From the NCBI RefSeq assembly GCF_016916835.1, contig NZ_JAFFIX010000002.1:248001-312000 (forward strand): a stretch of DNA of 64,000 nucleotides, written 5' to 3'. The stretch comes from Actinacidiphila bryophytorum (lineage in GTDB: Bacteria > Actinomycetota > Actinomycetes > Streptomycetales > Streptomycetaceae). Position 1 is the first letter of the stretch; every line of letters starts with the position of its first letter. Below, in pieces: positions 36,828 through 45,023 of this stretch. A program made the translations under genes and the position numbers. The notes beneath the pieces were generated by a model. That model searched no databases, was not told the DNA's origin, and saw only the letters and a program-made list of their open reading frames with translations.

Positions 36828-37031
36828 TCAGCCCTGGCGGGGGCGCTCGAAGGTGAGGAGGAGGCCCTCGACGGCGCCGGGGCCTATGCGGCCCTTCACG
36901 TCGGCGGCGGTGATGGACTTCAGCGCCCAGCCGTCGGCGGCGTGCTTGTTGAGGGTCTTCTCCAGCTTGTCCCCGTCGAGCGCGTCGCCGATCAGGGACT
37001 CGCGGAAGGAGACGACCTTGTACTCGTACAT
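36828..37031 (-). CDS. DUF4177 protein
   Basis: This 67-aa protein starts MYEYKVVSF and contains LEKTLNKHAADGWALKSI, which matches the DUF4177 pattern of small alpha/beta proteins of unknown role. The ATG at 37031 follows GAGGA; the frame extends to 37073 without a better start. It is downstream of, and on the same strand as, the MFS gene at 37116, separated by 84 nt. Confidence 0.82.
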   Translation of the reverse strand: MYEYKVVSFRESLIGDALDGDKLEKTLNKHAADGWALKSITAADVKGRIGPGAVEGLLLTFERPRQG

Positions 37032-37115
37032 GTTCTGGTCCTCGCATCGATCGGTTGCGGTCGGCACAGCCAACCACGAACGGCCGTACGCCGTCAGGCC
37101 CCTCCCCTCCCGGGC

Positions 37116-38390
37116 TCAGGCCGCCCCGGCGGCCGGCAGCGGTCCCGAAAGGCGGCCCAGCGGGATGTCGCGCATCCGCCGCAGCGGCGAGAACAGCAGC
37201 CACAGGCCGGCGCAGCAGCCGCCCGCCACCGCGATCCACAGCGTCGCCCGCACCCCGAGCGCGGCGGCGAGCGCCCCGCCGGCCAGGCCGCCCAGCGGAA
37301 GAGTGCCCCAGGTGATCCAGCGGGCGGCGGCGCTGACCCGGCCCAGCAGTTCCGGCGGGCAGGTGGCCTGGCGGTAGCTGGTCAGCGAGATGCCGGTCAC
37401 GGTGGAGGCGAAGGTCCAGGAGATCCAGCCGGCGCCGAAGAGCAGCACCGCCCAGCCGCGCCCGGCCAGCGGGATCAGCAGCCCGGGCAGCGACAGCACC
37501 GTCATCGCGACCCAGCTGATCCGGGCCGAGCCCACCCGCCGGGCCAGCGGTGCCGCCGCCACCCCGCCCGCGACCCCGCCGGCCGCGCCCAGCGCCAGCA
37601 GCAGCCCGACCAGGCCGGGACGCAGGTCGAGGCTGCGGATCAGGAAGACCGGGCCGAGCGTCTCGACCATGATCACGAAGAAGTTGGCGGTGCCGTTGAA
37701 CGCGACCGCATTGCGCAGGATCGGGTCGCGCAGCACATGGTTCAGGCCCGCGCCGATCTGCGCCCGCAGCGTGGGCCGTGCCGCGGCCTCGGCCTTTTCC
37801 GGCTCCCTGGCGCGTATCGCGGCGAGCGACAGCGCGGACACCGCGAAGGACAGCGCGTCAGCGGTCACCGCCGCCGCGGCGCCCACCAGCGAGACCAGCC
37901 CGGCGCCCGCGCCGGGTCCTGCGATCTGGGCGGCGGACTGCGAGGCGGCGAGCTTGCCGTTGCCGTCCATCAGCTGCTCGCGCTCCAGCAGCGCGGGCAG
38001 ATAGCTCTGGTAGGCGACCGAGAAGAACACCGACAGCACACCGGAGGCGAGCGCGACACCGTAGAGCTGCCCGAGGGTCAGCACCCCGGCCGCGTGCGCG
38101 GCGGGCACCGAGCCGACGACGGCCAGCAGCCCCAGGTTGCAGCCGATCATCAGCCGCCGCTTGGCCACCCGGTCCACGACCGCCCCCGCGGGCAGCGCCA
38201 CCAGCAGGTACGCACTGGTGCCCGCCGCGGACAGCAGCCCCACCTGGAAGGCGCTCGCGTGCAGCACGACGACCGCGACCAGCGGCAGCGCCAGCACGGA
38301 AATCTGCGAACCGATCTCGCTGACCGTCTGCCCGCCCCACAGCAGCAGGAAGTCCCGTCGGCGGTGCGGTGGTTGTCTCGTGGTGCCCAT
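37116..38390 (-). CDS. MFS transporter, EntS-like (MFS_3)
   Basis: This protein of about 424 aa is a 12-TM exporter of the enterobactin-exporter/MFS_3 type. It starts with DFLLLWGGQTVSEIGSQISVLALPL, the hallmark of this group, and includes LPAGAVVDRVAKRRLMIGCN and an SYRQATCPPELLGRVSAAARW loop. A close paralogue is encoded at 43693. The ATG at 38390 is preferred for the family start, though ATG 38414 and GTG 38426 are in frame. Substrate unknown. Confidence 0.88.
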   Translation of the reverse strand: MGTTRQPPHRRRDFLLLWGGQTVSEIGSQISVLALPLVAVVVLHASAFQVGLLSAAGTSAYLLVALPAGAVVDRVAKRRLMIGCNLGLLAVVGSVPAAHAAGVLTLGQLYGVALASGVLSVFFSVAYQSYLPALLEREQLMDGNGKLAASQSAAQIAGPGAGAGLVSLVGAAAAVTADALSFAVSALSLAAIRAREPEKAEAAARPTLRAQIGAGLNHVLRDPILRNAVAFNGTANFFVIMVETLGPVFLIRSLDLRPGLVGLLLALGAAGGVAGGVAAAPLARRVGSARISWVAMTVLSLPGLLIPLAGRGWAVLLFGAGWISWTFASTVTGISLTSYRQATCPPELLGRVSAAARWITWGTLPLGGLAGGALAAALGVRATLWIAVAGGCCAGLWLLFSPLRRMRDIPLGRLSGPLPAAGAA

Positions 38391-38527
38391 CGACCGATGC
38401 TCGCACCGCCCCATGCCGGTGTCCACGCCGCCCGCGCGGAACGCAACCGTCCGCCCCCGACGGCACCGCCGCCCTCGCGTTCCTCACGGCGGCGGGGGCG
38501 GCGGCGACGGGCCTGGTTGTTGCTGGG

Positions 38528-38557
38528 CTGAGCCCCGTCGTCTGTGGGCGGGGCTCA
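38528..38557 (-). terminator. Hairpin at the end of the M15 peptidase gene
   Basis: CTGAGCCCCG and CGGGGCTCAG are exact inverted 10-mers that overlap the peptidase stop codon. No T run follows on the minus strand. It may act as a terminator for this gene. Confidence 0.45.
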
Positions 38558-39304
38558 GATGGTGCCGTCCTGCCACCACCAGGCGCGGCCGAGGTCCGCG
38601 CGGCTGTCCACGTGCTGGTGGTCCTCGGTGTAGGTCTCAAGACCGGAGAAGCCGCAGGTCTCCGCCTTGCGGTAGACCGTCTGGTTGGAGACGCCGGGCA
38701 CGTCGAGGTCGGCGGCGGTGCCGTACAGGTGCATGCTGTCGCTCGCCCCGCCCACGTCGGCGTTGTGCGCGATGCTGCGGAAGCCGGAGTTGACGGTGAT
38801 CGGCACATTGCCGAGCTTCTTGCGCAGCGCTTCGAGCTTGTACATCGCCCGGCGGACGTTCTCCTTGGCGGCGGCGGCACTGACCTTGCCGCCGTCGAAG
38901 GTGCCGCTCACCCGGTCGGTGAACTCGCTGAAGTCGAAGTGCACGGTCGAACCGTCCGACTGCTGCAGGGCGTTGAGCTGCGCCTGGGTGGCGGGGCCGG
39001 CGACGCCGTCGGACGACAGGCCGTACGCCGACTGGAAGAGCCGCACCGCCGCGGCCGTCCCGGGCCCGAAGTCCCCGTCGATCGCCACCCGTACGTGCCC
39101 GGCACTGGCCGTCGGCCAGCCCGCGACCCTGATCTGCAACTCGGTGACGTCCGCGCCGGTCATCCCCTGCGACAGGGTGCGCGACCAGGAGTACGCGTAC
39201 GCGGAGGACGACAGCAGCAGCGGCCCGAGGGCTGCCCCGGCACCGGCGGCCAGGCTGCCGCGCAGCAGAGTGCGGCGGTTGAACGGGGCTGAGAACGAGG
39301 TCAT
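38555..39304 (-). CDS. Secreted D-Ala-D-Ala carboxypeptidase-like M15 peptidase
   Basis: This 249-aa protein should trim peptidoglycan peptides outside the cell. It has a twin-arginine signal (NRRTLLRGSLAAGAGAALGPLLL), a peptidoglycan-binding domain at about 45-115 (QGMTGADVTELQIRVAGW, GDFGPGTAAAVRLFQSAYGL), and an M15A domain. The zinc ligands are visible in SGFRSIAHN, SMHLYGTAADLDV and HQHVDS. Overall it is close to Streptomyces albus G-type zinc carboxypeptidases. The ATG at 39304 is preceded by GGGA. It stands alone on the minus strand. Confidence 0.92.
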   Translation of the reverse strand: MTSFSAPFNRRTLLRGSLAAGAGAALGPLLLSSSAYAYSWSRTLSQGMTGADVTELQIRVAGWPTASAGHVRVAIDGDFGPGTAAAVRLFQSAYGLSSDGVAGPATQAQLNALQQSDGSTVHFDFSEFTDRVSGTFDGGKVSAAAAKENVRRAMYKLEALRKKLGNVPITVNSGFRSIAHNADVGGASDSMHLYGTAADLDVPGVSNQTVYRKAETCGFSGLETYTEDHQHVDSRADLGRAWWWQDGTI

Positions 39305-39432
39305 CGCTGTCCCTTTCGGTAACCGTACGGGTGCCAGCCGCGGTTGCGGCGGACCCAGGATGGCTGCCGGTACGGGAGGTGCCAAGGGGTGCGGCTGTTG
39401 TCCGGGAGGCGGCCTACAGGCCGCCGGTCTGC

Positions 39433-39951
39433 CTACGGTACGGCCGGTGCGCTCGGCCGTACGGCGAACTCGGCGAGGCTGCGGTGGAAGGTCAGCCCCG
39501 GCCGCCCGCCGAACTCGCTTTCCCCGACGACCTCGAACCCCGACCTGGCCAGCACCGCCCGCGACGCCTTGTTGTCCAGCGTCGTGGCCGCCCGCAGGTC
39601 GGTGAGCCCGTAGCTGTTGGCGGCGATCCCGCACAGCTCCCGTACGGCCCAGCTCGCCAGCCCGGCCCCCGCGGCCCGCTCGGCGATCCGGTACCCCAGC
39701 TCGGCCTCGCCGTCCGCCGCGTCCACGAGGTTCACCCGCCCCAGGATCTCCCCCTTCGGCCCGGCGATCACATGGAAGTAGCAGATCCCCGCATCCTGCT
39801 CGGCGAGCAGCGCATGAAGCCGCTCGTCGAAGTGGGCGAAGTAGTCGTCCCCCCGATCCGAGATCGACGCGGCGAAGTAGGCCCGGTTCTCCAGCTCGAA
39901 GTCGAGCAGGGCGGGAATGTGACCGGGGCGGAGGAGCTGAATCTCTGGCAT
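39433..39951 (-). CDS. GNAT acetyltransferase, RimJ-like
   Basis: This 172-aa protein is a GCN5-type N-acetyltransferase of the RimJ/RimL group. Visible elements include GEAELGYRIAERAAGAGLASWAVRELC, with the acetyl-CoA loop in a slightly unusual form (AAGAGLA instead of xxGxGxA), and LRAATTLDNKASRAVLARSGFEVVGE. Its acceptor could be a protein N-terminus or a small amine. The start is ATG 39951; ATG 39981 is also in frame. Neither has a strong ribosome site. Confidence 0.85.
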   Translation of the reverse strand: MPEIQLLRPGHIPALLDFELENRAYFAASISDRGDDYFAHFDERLHALLAEQDAGICYFHVIAGPKGEILGRVNLVDAADGEAELGYRIAERAAGAGLASWAVRELCGIAANSYGLTDLRAATTLDNKASRAVLARSGFEVVGESEFGGRPGLTFHRSLAEFAVRPSAPAVP

Positions 39952-40019
39952 GGCCAGGAATATAGAAAAGCGGGTGCGCATCGGGCCAACCCGCTGATGA
40001 GAGGCCTCCCGCCGGGCCT

Positions 40020-40451
40020 TCACAGCGCTTTGAGCCCGAGCGCGAACCAGACAACCTTGCCCACGTGCTGCCGCGGATACGTCCCCCAGTCCGCGGCAAG
40101 CGCCGCCACCAGAACCAGCCCCCGCCCTCCTTCCGCCTCCGGCGCCGCGCCCGCCTTCACGACCGGCGGTACGTCGGAGGCGTCCGCGACCTCCACCCGC
40201 AGCAGCCGGCCCGGGTCCATCTCCGCACCGACCGCGATCAGCCGCCCCGTCGGACGGCACGCATGCCGCACGGAGTTCGTCACCAGCTCGCTGACCAGCA
40301 GTTCCGCCACGTCCCGTACGTCCCCACCCACCCCCCACTCCTCCATCTGCTCCCGCAGCAGCCGCCGCGCCCTGCCCGGGGCCTTCGCGCTCCGGGTGAA
40401 GCTCCACCCCGCGCTCACACCCCGGCCGTACAGAGTCTCCATCCGTCCCAC
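40020..40451 (-). CDS. ATP-binding anti-sigma-like regulatory protein
   Basis: This protein of 143 aa has a HATPase_c_2 fold like that of serine-kinase anti-sigma factors. Motif N (ELLVSELVTNSVRHA) and the G box (GGRGLVLVAALAADWG) are visible. It is coded divergently from the HTH/DUF5753 gene at 40566, with DUF397 following, the standard WhiJ-like trio of Streptomyces. In such clusters the ATPase probably modulates the HTH regulator. The start is GTG 40451, with ATG 40442 possible. Confidence 0.87.
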   Translation of the reverse strand: MGRMETLYGRGVSAGWSFTRSAKAPGRARRLLREQMEEWGVGGDVRDVAELLVSELVTNSVRHACRPTGRLIAVGAEMDPGRLLRVEVADASDVPPVVKAGAAPEAEGGRGLVLVAALAADWGTYPRQHVGKVVWFALGLKAL

Positions 40452-40565
40452 ACCACTCTCTCGTCACACGACAATTACCGTCCGTCGTACAAGCGTTGCC
40501 GTATGCAGTTAGGCTCGGCAATGGAGTGGCACCCAGCTCCCGCACTGTCAGGAAGGCCGCACGCC

Positions 40566-41435
40566 GTGGTTCAGCCCAAGGAACTCAACCCCTTCGACTC
40601 CCCCCAGTCCTTCTACGGCGCAGAATTGCGCCGCTTACGCGAGAAGGCGGGCCTCTCCCAAGAAGCCCTCGGCGAACGCGTCTTTTGCTCCGGCGCGTAT
40701 GTCGGCCAGATCGAATCCGCCAACCGCCGCCCGCAGCTGGACCTTTCCCAGCGGATGGACTCCGTGCTGAACACGGGCGGCCACCTGGAGCGGCTGTGCC
40801 GGATGGTGCTGAAGACGACGAAGCATGCGGAGTATTTCGCGCACGTCGCGGAGTTGATGACGCAGGCGGCTGCGATCTGCGAGTTCGCGGCGCAGATACT
40901 GCCCGGCCTGCTGCAGAGCGAGGCGTATGCGCGAGCCCTGATCCGGGCGACCAGCCCGCTGCTGGCCGACAGACAGGTCGAGGAGCGGGTGCACGCCCGT
41001 ATCGAGCGAGCTGTCCTCTTCGACGACCCAACAACGCCGCAGTATTGGGCCATCCTGCACGAGGCCGCCCTGCGGACGGGCGTCTGCGATCGCGCGGGTA
41101 TGCGGGAGCAACTGCTGCACATCGCCGAACTCGCCCGCAGTAGGCGGATCATGGTGCAGATCGTCCCGTTCAGTGCGGGAGCCCATCCGCTCGCCGGAAG
41201 CGCCCTCACCCTGATGACCTTCGAGGACGCACCACCCGCCGTCTACCTGGAAGGTGCTCACTCAGGTCACTTGCTGGACTCACCAGCAATCGTCAGCGAG
41301 TACCAGCGGTCATACGATTGCGCCAGGGCCGTCGCACTGTCACCGGGGGCGTCCCTGACGCTGATGGAGTCGGTGGCAGAGGAGTACGGCAGACATGAGC
41401 ACAGCGCGGGACCTGGGCACGGCTCAGTGGCGTAA
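40566..41435 (+). CDS. XRE-family regulator with DUF5753 (WhiJ-like)
   Basis: This 289-aa protein begins VVQPKELNPFDSPQSFYGAEL. A Cro/C1-type helix-turn-helix (RRLREKAGLSQEALGERVFCSGAYVGQIE) is followed by the DUF5753 sensor-like domain (EFAAQILPGLLQSEAYARAL, VPFSAGAHPLAGSALTLMTFEDAP). WhiJ-type proteins control sporulation or antibiotic genes together with DUF397 partners. GTG at 40566 has GGAAGG 9 nt upstream; ATGs at 40503 and 40521 are alternatives. The 3' end overlaps the DUF397 gene by 41 nt, which implies coupled translation. Confidence 0.92.
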   Translation: MVQPKELNPFDSPQSFYGAELRRLREKAGLSQEALGERVFCSGAYVGQIESANRRPQLDLSQRMDSVLNTGGHLERLCRMVLKTTKHAEYFAHVAELMTQAAAICEFAAQILPGLLQSEAYARALIRATSPLLADRQVEERVHARIERAVLFDDPTTPQYWAILHEAALRTGVCDRAGMREQLLHIAELARSRRIMVQIVPFSAGAHPLAGSALTLMTFEDAPPAVYLEGAHSGHLLDSPAIVSEYQRSYDCARAVALSPGASLTLMESVAEEYGRHEHSAGPGHGSVA

Positions 41436-41649
41436 GTCGTCGTACAGCAACGGAGACGGCGGCAACTGCGTAGAGGTCGCGGACGGCATACCCGGCGTGC
41501 GCCCCGTCCGCGACTCGAAGGACCCCGAGGGTCCAACCCTCCTCTTCCCCCACCCCGCCTGGTCCGCCTTCATCACCGCCATAAAGTCCGGCGACCTCCC
41601 CCTGGCGCCCCTGACCGCCCCAGCCGGGGGTCAGCTCGCCCGACGGTGA
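41395..41649 (+). CDS. DUF397 protein
   Basis: This 84-aa protein has the DUF397 signature WRKSSYSNGDGGNCVEVADG and VRDSKDPEGPTLLFPHPAWSAFI. DUF397 proteins partner the upstream HTH/DUF5753 regulator in WhiJ-like clusters and probably antagonise it. It starts within the regulator gene. The C-terminal tail (LPLAPLTAPAGGQLARR) is longer than usual and may reflect the rearrangement just downstream. Confidence 0.92.
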   Translation: MSTARDLGTAQWRKSSYSNGDGGNCVEVADGIPGVRPVRDSKDPEGPTLLFPHPAWSAFITAIKSGDLPLAPLTAPAGGQLARR

Positions 41650-42328
41650 TTAACGACATCCTGGCGGCACATCGTCCGGACGAGGGCTTCGCCCGCGATG
41701 TATACGCGACCCGCGAACTGCTCACGGATGGGCCAAGTGCGTCATGGCCCGACGCCTGATCCTCGACACGGGAATCTTCGTCGCTAGATGTGGCGGTCGA
41801 GTACCTATGCCGCGAACTGTAGCGGGGGCGGGACGCGAGGTACTTGCGGCGGGCCTCGATCGTCCGGGTCAGGTCGGTGAGCGGGGTGAAGGCCAGGTCG
41901 CCGGTGGGGCCGCGGCCGGAGGCCAGGAGGTGGTGGGAGCCGAGGTCGACGCGCAGCGCCCAGGCGCCGGCGGGGTGCCGTTGGAGCGCCCCGGGGTGCG
42001 GGGTGCCGTCGATGTCGACCGTGACGTCTTCGAGGGGTACGGCGGCGAGTTCGGCCGGGATGTCGTCGACGGTGTTCTGGTCGAGCAGGTCCCGCCAGGT
42101 CGTCACCCTGACGTGTGGCTGCCCGGTGTCCCACGGGCCGTACGCGAGGGTCAGCGACTGCAGCGAGCCGTCGACGGTGTGGCTCTCGGCCAGCGTGCAC
42201 GGCTCGAACCACGCCGTCCGCAGCCGGTAGACGGGTTCCGGGCTGTCCCGGAAGGACCTGGCGAGCGTCTCGTACGTCGCGTCCCGTAAGGCGGCGCGCA
42301 CCTGGTCGTTGGCATCGCGGCGATCCAT
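41573..42328 (-). CDS. Hypothetical protein with a probably replaced C-terminus
   Basis: This frame of 251 aa starts MDRRDANDQVRAALRDATYETLARSF. The first roughly 165 residues look like a genuine soluble protein (WFEPCTLAESHTVDGSLQSLTLAYGPWDTGQPHVRVTTWRDLLD). The last roughly 85 residues (from about 41830 downward) are low-complexity Ser/Arg sequence antisense to a toxin-antitoxin scar and overlap DUF397. I infer that the true 3' end was lost by rearrangement. Family not recognised. It may be co-transcribed with the DinB gene upstream (40 nt gap). Confidence 0.6.
   Translation of the reverse strand: MDRRDANDQVRAALRDATYETLARSFRDSPEPVYRLRTAWFEPCTLAESHTVDGSLQSLTLAYGPWDTGQPHVRVTTWRDLLDQNTVDDIPAELAAVPLEDVTVDIDGTPHPGALQRHPAGAWALRVDLGSHHLLASGRGPTGDLAFTPLTDLTRTIEARRKYLASRPRYSSRHRYSTATSSDEDSRVEDQASGHDALGPSVSSSRVAYTSRAKPSSGRCAARMSLITVGRADPRLGRSGAPGGGRRTLWR
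41646..41790 (+). pseudogene. Remnant of a toxin-antitoxin pair (antitoxin tail plus PIN toxin head)
   Basis: The frame from 41646 reads VINDILAAHRPDEGFARDVY and ends SWPDA-stop at 41759, like the tail of a small antitoxin. ATG 41744 overlaps it by 16 nt in another frame and reads MARRLILDTGIFVAR, the usual first strand of a PIN-domain VapC toxin with its catalytic Asp. Homology is lost after that. Overlap and order are typical of a VapBC-like operon, now truncated on both sides. Confidence 0.5.
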
Positions 42329-42368
42329 GCCACCAGGTTGCCACGCGGCGCGCACCGGCAGAAGTACG

Positions 42369-42875
42369 TCACTCCCCGACCGTGCCGTCGATGGCCTCGC
42401 GGAGGAGGTCGGCGTGGCCGTTGTGGCGACCGTATTCGAGGATGACGTGGAGCATCACCGTGCGCAGGGAGAGGTCTTCCGGGCCGCGGGAGTTGTGGAC
42501 GACCGCGTCCAGGGTGGGGGCTGCGGCCTCGATGCGGCGGGCGTGGGCGATCTCGGACTGCCAGGCCGTGAAGGCCTCCTCGCGGGTCGCGGTGGCGGCG
42601 TCGTAGGCGACCTGGAAGTCCAGGGAGTCGGACCAGACCAGGGGGATGTCCTCGGCGGCGACGACCCGGCGGAACCAGGCGCGTTCGACCTCGGCCATGT
42701 GCCGTACGAGGCCGAGCAGGCTCAGCGTCGAGGGCGGCATCGACTGCCGCCGCAACTCCTCGTCGGTGAGCCCGTCGCATTTGAGGGCGAGCGTCGCCCG
42801 GTGGTGGTCGAGGAAGCCGCGCAGCGTCTCGCGCTCACCGGCGACGTTGGGAGGCCAGGGCCGTTCCGTGGTCAC
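42369..42875 (-). CDS. DinB-family protein (DUF664)
   Basis: This 168-aa four-helix protein resembles the DinB/DUF664 superfamily, which includes mycothiol- and bacillithiol-dependent enzymes. The metal His pattern is visible in SLLGLVRHMAEVERAWF and LRTVMLHVILEYGRHNGHADLLRE. It lies 16 nt after the Uma2 gene and probably shares its transcript. Substrate unknown. Confidence 0.88.
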   Translation of the reverse strand: MTTERPWPPNVAGERETLRGFLDHHRATLALKCDGLTDEELRRQSMPPSTLSLLGLVRHMAEVERAWFRRVVAAEDIPLVWSDSLDFQVAYDAATATREEAFTAWQSEIAHARRIEAAAPTLDAVVHNSRGPEDLSLRTVMLHVILEYGRHNGHADLLREAIDGTVGE

Positions 42876-42891
42876 CGGGCCATTGTCCCGC

Positions 42892-43509
42892 TCAGGCGCC
42901 CTCGCCCTGCACCCAGGTCAGCAACTGCTCGGTGTCCAGGTCGATGGAGACGGGCTCGGGGAGGCTGACGGTCTTCCCGAAGGGCACGATGACCCGCTTC
43001 TGGTAGACACCGCCGTCCGGCTCGCTGTGGACGGTGACCTCACGGGTGTCGCGGTCGATGAGCAGGTACACGGGAATCGCCGACTCGGCATATGCGCGAG
43101 GCTTTTCGATACGGTCGCGCTGCGTGGTGTCACGGTCGAACGACGTGACCTCCACCGTCATGAGCACACCGTCCGGTTCGGCCCACTCGCCGCGGGACGT
43201 TTCGACGAGGTGGTTGACCGGGGCGAGGACGCCGTCCGGGATCGCGCGGCCGTTGAGGTAGGTCTCGATCTTGAGGCCCTGCCCGACGCTCAGCTCCCAT
43301 TCCGGCCGCTGCTGGATGCACTGCCGCACCAGCCACATCGTCATCGCCGTGTGAATCACATCTGGCACGGCTTTGGCCCCCAGCTTTCCGCCTATGAGCT
43401 CAAGCCGGAGCCCCTCGGTCTCTCGTGCCGCGAGGGAGGCCAGGTGCTCGAAAGCCTCGGGCTCCAGCGCCTGGTTACGCGCCTGCGGCCGGTCGTCCAC
43501 AGCGGTCAC
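42892..43509 (-). CDS. Uma2-family (DUF820) putative restriction-endonuclease-fold protein
   Basis: This 205-aa protein has the DUF820/Uma2 pattern: LRLELIGGKL, a PDG motif (AIPDGVLAPVNHL), then VEVTSFDRDTTQRDRIEKPRAYAESAIPVYLLIDRDTREV. The Asp, Glu and Lys residues fit a PD-(D/E)xK nuclease fold. Streptomyces genomes hold many paralogues whose role is unknown. First of three minus-strand genes. Confidence 0.9.
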   Translation of the reverse strand: MTAVDDRPQARNQALEPEAFEHLASLAARETEGLRLELIGGKLGAKAVPDVIHTAMTMWLVRQCIQQRPEWELSVGQGLKIETYLNGRAIPDGVLAPVNHLVETSRGEWAEPDGVLMTVEVTSFDRDTTQRDRIEKPRAYAESAIPVYLLIDRDTREVTVHSEPDGGVYQKRVIVPFGKTVSLPEPVSIDLDTEQLLTWVQGEGA

Positions 43510-43692
43510 CCCGTACCTCCCTGTGTCCGGGTATTCACGCTCGGTTCATCACTCTATCGGATCAACGAACCGTCCGTGACCGGATGATCACACTCGACGC
43601 CTCGATGCGCTTCCGCGCCCAGGAATCGAGCGTAGCCGTCGGCAAGTCGGTCCGCCGGGTCCGCGTGGCCCGAGCCGCCTAGACTCGGGCGG

Positions 43693-44958
43693 ATGTGGTG
43701 GCGGGGGAAGAGGGAAAAGCTCGGGCGGGACTTCGGGCTGGTGTGGGGCGGGCAGCTGGTCGACCAGTTCGGGTCGCAGGTGAGCCGGCTGGCGCTGCCG
43801 CTCGTGGCGATCGTGACCCTGCACGCCTCGGACTTCGAGGTGGCCGCGCTCGGCGCGGCGGGGGCGCTGCCCGTGCTGCTGGTGTCGCTGCCCGCCGGGG
43901 CCGTCGTGGACCGGGTGCGGCGGCGGCCGGTGATGATCTGGTGCGCGGCGGGGTGCGCGCTCGCGATGGGGTCGGTGCCGCTCGCGAACGCCCTGTGGCA
44001 CCTGACGCTCGCGCAGCTCTACGCCGTCGCCCTCGTCGTCGGCTCGCTGACGGTGGTCTTCGACGCCGCCGCCGGGTCGCTGCCGCTGCTGCTGGTGGGG
44101 CGGGAGCGGCTGGTGGAGGCGACCGGGCGGATGAACACCGGGCGCGGGCTCGCCGAGATGGCGGGCCCGAGCGCGGGCGGCTTCCTGGTCGGGGCGCTGG
44201 GCGCGGCCCGCGCGGTGAGCGTCGACGCGGCCTCGTACGTCCTGAGCGCGGGCATGCTCGCGCTGATGCGCTTCCGTGAGCCGGCCCCGAAGCCGCGGGC
44301 GGCGGGCACGCGGCTGCGGCACGAGATACGCGAGGGCCTGCGCCTGGTGCTGCGGCACCCGCTGCTGCGGGTCATGGTGCTGGCCGACGCGGTGACGACC
44401 TTCCTGCTGGCCGGGGTCAGCGCCTTCTGGCTGCTGTACGTGATCAGGGAGCTGCACTGGAGCGTGCGCGCGGCGGGCCTGGTGTACGGGCTGAGCCTGA
44501 TCGGCGGCGTCCTGGGCGGCATGGCGGCCCGCCGGGTCGTCGAACGGGTGGGGATGAGCCGGACGATGGTGCTGGGCACCCTGCTGTCGGCGCCGCTGGA
44601 GACGGTGACGCCACTGGTGGGCCGCGGCCCGGCGGGGCAGTGGACGGTGGCGCTGGCCTTCACCGCGCTGACCGCGACGGGCATGGTCGCGGTGACGGCG
44701 ACGGGGTCGGTACGCCAGCTGGTCTGCCCGCCGGACATGCTCGGCCGGATGACGGCGACCACCCGCTTCCTGGCGCAGGGCCTGCGCTTCCTCGGCCCGC
44801 TGGCGGCGGGCGCCCTGGCCACCTGGGCGGGGCTGCGCCCGGCGCTGCTGGTCCTGGCCGGGGCGACGCTGCTGCCCGGGCTGATCCTGCTGGCCTCGCC
44901 GATACGTTCGATGCGCGAGGTCCCGGTGCACGAGGCGTACGCGGCCGGCCCCGCGTAA
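43693..44958 (+). CDS. MFS transporter, EntS-like (MFS_3)
   Basis: This 421-aa protein is a 12-TM exporter with the group's opening DFGLVWGGQLVDQFGSQVSRLALPL, followed by LPAGAVVDRVRRRPVMIWCA and a late loop VRQLVCPPDMLGRMTATTRF. It is a clear paralogue of the pump encoded at 37116 on the other strand. The gene ends 65 nt before the NLR module, on the same strand, but there is no evidence that they are linked in function. Confidence 0.9.
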   Translation: MWWRGKREKLGRDFGLVWGGQLVDQFGSQVSRLALPLVAIVTLHASDFEVAALGAAGALPVLLVSLPAGAVVDRVRRRPVMIWCAAGCALAMGSVPLANALWHLTLAQLYAVALVVGSLTVVFDAAAGSLPLLLVGRERLVEATGRMNTGRGLAEMAGPSAGGFLVGALGAARAVSVDAASYVLSAGMLALMRFREPAPKPRAAGTRLRHEIREGLRLVLRHPLLRVMVLADAVTTFLLAGVSAFWLLYVIRELHWSVRAAGLVYGLSLIGGVLGGMAARRVVERVGMSRTMVLGTLLSAPLETVTPLVGRGPAGQWTVALAFTALTATGMVAVTATGSVRQLVCPPDMLGRMTATTRFLAQGLRFLGPLAAGALATWAGLRPALLVLAGATLLPGLILLASPIRSMREVPVHEAYAAGPA

Positions 44959-45023
44959 AGCGTGTCCCGCGGGTGGGTCGTCCCTACGATGGGGGGACGG
45001 ATCGTTCGCGCCGGAGGGGGACC

